A DNA stretch of 64,000 nt from Metabacillus sp. FJAT-52054 (lineage in GTDB: Bacteria > Bacillota > Bacilli > Bacillales > Bacillaceae): NCBI RefSeq assembly GCF_037201815.1, contig NZ_CP147407.1, positions 3,108,723 through 3,172,722 of the forward strand, read 5' to 3'. Every line of letters begins with the position of its first letter. The first letter of the stretch is position 1. The translations under genes and the position numbers were made by a program. This document shows, in pieces, positions 61,501 to 64,000 of the stretch. The notes under the pieces were generated by a model. The model saw only the letters and a list, made by a program, of their open reading frames with translations. It did not search any database and was not told the origin of the DNA.

Positions 61501-64000
61501 TATGGTTTCGCTCCTTTTTCACTAAATCTCCCGGGAAGACATAATCCTTCCGGGCCCATTTCCTTTGAACTTCCACCCCTGTTTGAGGCTTCGGATTCCC
61601 GTTCCGGTGGTTCACCTTCGGCAGCGGATCGATTCCTTCTGCTTCTAGCACTTCAAGCTTCGCCTTCACTTCTTTGTATGCCGGAGTATCCGTATCTTTG
61701 TCCGCATAGCTGCTTGTCAGCAGATTAATGGCTGCTTCCCCGCTGTCGTTCATAGGGAGATAAACTTCCTTGCCGCGAACTCTGTCTGTTATATGCGCCT
61801 GCACTTTCACCTGACCGTAAGGGGTGACAAGTCTGACTAGTGATCCGGTTTTTATCCCTTTCTCCTCTGCTAATGCCGCAGATACTTCCAGGAAGGTCCT
61901 TGGCGTTTTACCTGTAATTCCTTTTGATTTATAGGTCATATTCCCTTCATGGAAGTGTTCAAGAAGACGCCCGTTATTCACATGAACGTCATATTCAGAT
62001 TCATAGGAAAGAGGATGAGTCCACGCAAGCGGAACAAGCCGTGCCTTTCCATCAGGAAATGGAAATCCATCGGTAAAAAGAAGCGGAGTATCCGTTCCAT
62101 CTTCCGCAACTGGCCATTGAAGGCTTTTGTATCCTTCTAAGCGGTCATAGGTTACTCCCGCAAACAGCGGTGCAAGCTGAACAGCTTCCGCCATAATTTC
62201 ACTCGGATGATCATAGGTCCATCCGGCACCCAGTCTATTTGCAATCTCCATAATAATCTTCCAGTCCGGCTTAGAGTCTCCAAGGGGTTCAAGCACCTGG
62301 TAAAGACGCTGAATTCTGCGCTCTGTATTCGTAAACGTCCCTTCTTTTTCAAGACTGGGGCTTGCAGGAAGAACAACATCAGCAAATTGTGCGGTACGGG
62401 TAAAGAAAATATCCTGTACAACAAAGAAGTCCAGCTTTTCGTATGCTGCCTGCACATAATTGATGTTGGAGTCGACGATTCCCATTTCTTCGCCTTTGAC
62501 ATACATCGCCTTCAGGTTTCCGTCATGGATAGCAGCAATCATTTCATGGTTATTCAATCCGGGTTCAGCTGGCAGATCGACTCCCCAAGCCTTTTCATAT
62601 TTGCTGCGGACCGATGGATCTGTTACCTTTTCATAGGATGGGAAACGGTCCGGCATACTTCCAAAATCACTTGCCCCTTGTACATTGTTATGTCCGCGCA
62701 GCGGGTAGGATCCAGCCCCCGGCTTGCCGTAGTTCCCGGTAATTAACAGAAGGTTAGAGATAGCTGTACTTGTATCGCTTCCTCCAAGATGCTGGGTAAC
62801 TCCCATTGCCCACAAAGCACAAACCGTTTTTGCTTTATGGATCATTTCCGCTATTCTAATTAAATCGGCAATGCTGATCCCTGTAGCTTCTGAGGCATAT
62901 TCCATGGTGTACGGTTCAAGACTTCTAACGTAATCCTTCAAGCCATTCACCTTGTTTGCTAAAAAGGTTTCATCAGCCCAGCCCTGATCGACGATATATT
63001 TAGTCACGGCAGAGAGCCATACAATATCAGATCCTGGATTAGGTTTTACAAATAAATCGGAACGCTCAGCCATTTCATGTTTTCTTAAGTCGGCAACGAT
63101 TAATTTTTGATTATGAAGCTTGTGGGACCGCTTCACTCTTGTAGATAAAACAGGATGAGATTCAGACGTGTTGGAGCCAATTACCAGAACCAGGTCAGAC
63201 ATTTCTATATCCTTAATGCCTCCTGAATCTCCTCCATGGCCCACCGTTCTGAACAACCCCATGGTAGCGGGGGTTTGGCAATATCTTGAACAGTTGTCAA
63301 TGTTGTTCGTTCCTATGACCGCTCTTCCAAGCTTCTGCATTAAATAAGACTCTTCATTTGTACATTTTGAAGAGCTGATAAAGCTTAAAGCGCCAGGTCC
63401 ATGCTCATTTTTTATTTCCGTGAACTTGCCAGCAATCAATTCTAGAGCTTCTTCCCATTCGGCTTCTCGGAATTCATCGCCTTCACGGATCAGCGGCTTG
63501 GTCAGCCGCTCTTCGCTGTTTACAAAATCCCAGCCGAATTTCCCTTTAACACACGTAGAAATTCCGTTAGCAGGCGCTTCAGCCTGAGGCTCTACTTTTA
63601 AAATATCCCGGCCTTTGGTCCAGATGTCAAAGCTGCATCCTACTCCGCAATATGTGCAAACCGTTTTCGTTTTCTTAATTCTTTCCTCGCGCATTGCCGA
63701 TTCCATATCTGATATCGTTAAGATTGATCCGTAGCCTGTTTCAACATTTTTCGTAATTTCAATCATTGGACGAAGGGTTTCTTTTTGGATATCCGTCATA
63801 TATCCCGCTTCGCCTTCCATTCCTTTTTCCATCATGGCATTGCATGGACACACTGTGGAGCAATGACCGCAGGAAACACAGGAAGATTCATTAATAGGAA
63901 CATCATTGTCCCAGATAACGCGCGGTTTTTCGCGTTCCCAATCAATTGATAGTGTTTCTGTTACCTGAACATTCTGACAAGCTTCAACACACCTTCCGCA
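61493..64000 (-). CDS. Formate dehydrogenase alpha subunit (YjgC/FdhA type), 5' end beyond window
   Basis: 835 residues are visible and the frame runs open to the right edge. Relatives have about 980, so about 150 N-terminal residues are missing. The order seen is ferredoxin-type cysteines CGRCVEAC and [11 protein letters not shown] (two [4Fe-4S]), then the catalytic subunit's own cluster CTYCGVGC...[10 protein letters not shown]. The Mo ligand follows in [13 protein letters not shown], a Cys where some enzymes have selenocysteine. It would oxidise formate, likely NAD-linked or feeding the quinone pool. It is not secreted. Confidence 0.92.
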   Translation of the reverse strand, partial: CGRCVEACQNVQVTETLSIDWEREKPRVIWDNDVPINESSCVSCGHCSTVCPCNAMMEKGMEGEAGYMTDIQKETLRPMIEITKNVETGYGSILTISDMESAMREERIKKTKTVCTYCGVGCSFDIWTKGRDILKVEPQAEAPANGISTCVKGKFGWDFVNSEERLTKPLIREGDEFREAEWEEALELIAGKFTEIKNEHGPGALSFISSSKCTNEESYLMQKLGRAVIGTNNIDNCSRYCQTPATMGLFRTVGHGGDSGGIKDIEMSDLVLVIGSNTSESHPVLSTRVKRSHKLHNQKLIVADLRKHEMAERSDLFVKPNPGSDIVWLSAVTKYIVDQGWADETFLANKVNGLKDYVRSLEPYTMEYASEATGISIADLIRIAEMIHKAKTVCALWAMGVTQHLGGSDTSTAISNLLLITGNYGKPGAGSYPLRGHNNVQGASDFGSMPDRFPSYEKVTDPSVRSKYEKAWGVDLPAEPGLNNHEMIAAIHDGNLKAMYVKGEEMGIVDSNINYVQAAYEKLDFFVVQDIFFTRTAQFADVVLPASPSLEKEGTFTNTERRIQRLYQVLEPLGDSKPDWKIIMEIANRLGAGWTYDHPSEIMAEAVQLAPLFAGVTYDRLEGYKSLQWPVAEDGTDTPLLFTDGFPFPDGKARLVPLAWTHPLSYESEYDVHVNNGRLLEHFHEGNMTYKSKGITGKTPRTFLEVSAALAEEKGIKTGSLVRLVTPYGQVKVQAHITDRVRGKEVYLPMNDSGEAAINLLTSSYADKDTDTPAYKEVKAKLEVLEAEGIDPLPKVNHRNGNPKPQTGVEVQRKWARKDYVFPGDLVKKERNHNG

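Overview
The window looks like chromosomal backbone of a Bacillaceae species (Bacillus in the broad sense, for example Metabacillus or a relative). Gene content and order follow the part of the Bacillus subtilis chromosome that runs luxS - yidD(ytjA) - ytiB - rpmE2(ytiA) - ythAB - men operon - menA - yteA - ytaB - glg operon - trnB tRNA block - rRNA operon - thiT(yuaJ) - yuaE. Shine-Dalgarno sequences are strong (AAGGAGG type), and TTG and GTG starts are common. No prophage, insertion sequence, CRISPR array or defence island was recognised.

Layout. (1) 1-5.3 kb: luxS (cut by the left edge), yidD, a beta carbonic anhydrase, a zinc-binding lipoprotein, a secreted thermolysin-type protease and the zinc-free L31 protein. 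The lipoprotein and L31 genes each carry a Zur-type operator. (2) 5.4-9.1 kb: a pentapeptide-repeat protein and a short-Q-loop cytochrome bd oxidase followed by a 53-residue DUF1540 protein. (3) 9.1-9.9 kb: a ten-copy 21-bp tandem repeat and a tiny unknown gene. (4) 10-18.6 kb: the whole menaquinone route, menF-D-H-B-E-C on the minus strand and menA divergent from it. The quinone made here would feed the bd oxidase. (5) 18.7-22.1 kb: yteA, a TspO homologue, a LysM/M23 wall hydrolase and a class-3 lipase. (6) 22.2-30.1 kb: glgB-C-D-A-P for glycogen metabolism, with a possible CcpA site and a terminator-like hairpin upstream. (7) 31.2-39.1 kb: a minus-strand rRNA operon, 16S-23S-5S, followed by 21 tRNA genes in the trnB order. 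The 5S-to-tRNA-Thr interval carries two different tandem duplications of about 147 bp. One of them contains repeated 5' pieces of tRNA-Thr. (8) 39.2-48.7 kb: a frameshifted alkyltransferase-like gene, a TPP riboswitch with thiT, a class D sortase with its acidic surface substrate, acetyltransferases, an EamA transporter, an acyl-CoA synthetase, a DinB-like protein, tRNA-Ala(GGC) and an L,D-transpeptidase. (9) 48.9-56.9 kb: a penicillin-acylase-family enzyme, an FTR1 iron permease behind two Fur-like boxes, and feoA with a feoB that is split into two overlapping genes. After these come an SH3 protein and a DUF4163/DUF3298 protein. (10) 57-64 kb: a structured intergenic repeat, then a molybdopterin oxidoreductase, a missed 58-residue gene, a frameshifted OFA-family transporter, a DUF1641 protein and a formate dehydrogenase cut by the right edge.

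Most of the window is ordinary core genome. No clearly new multi-gene system was found. The observations most worth checking are the tRNA-Thr fragment array, the covarying hairpin repeat at 57.0-57.2 kb, the split feoB, the 21-bp tandem repeat, the sortase/substrate pair and the two frameshifted genes.
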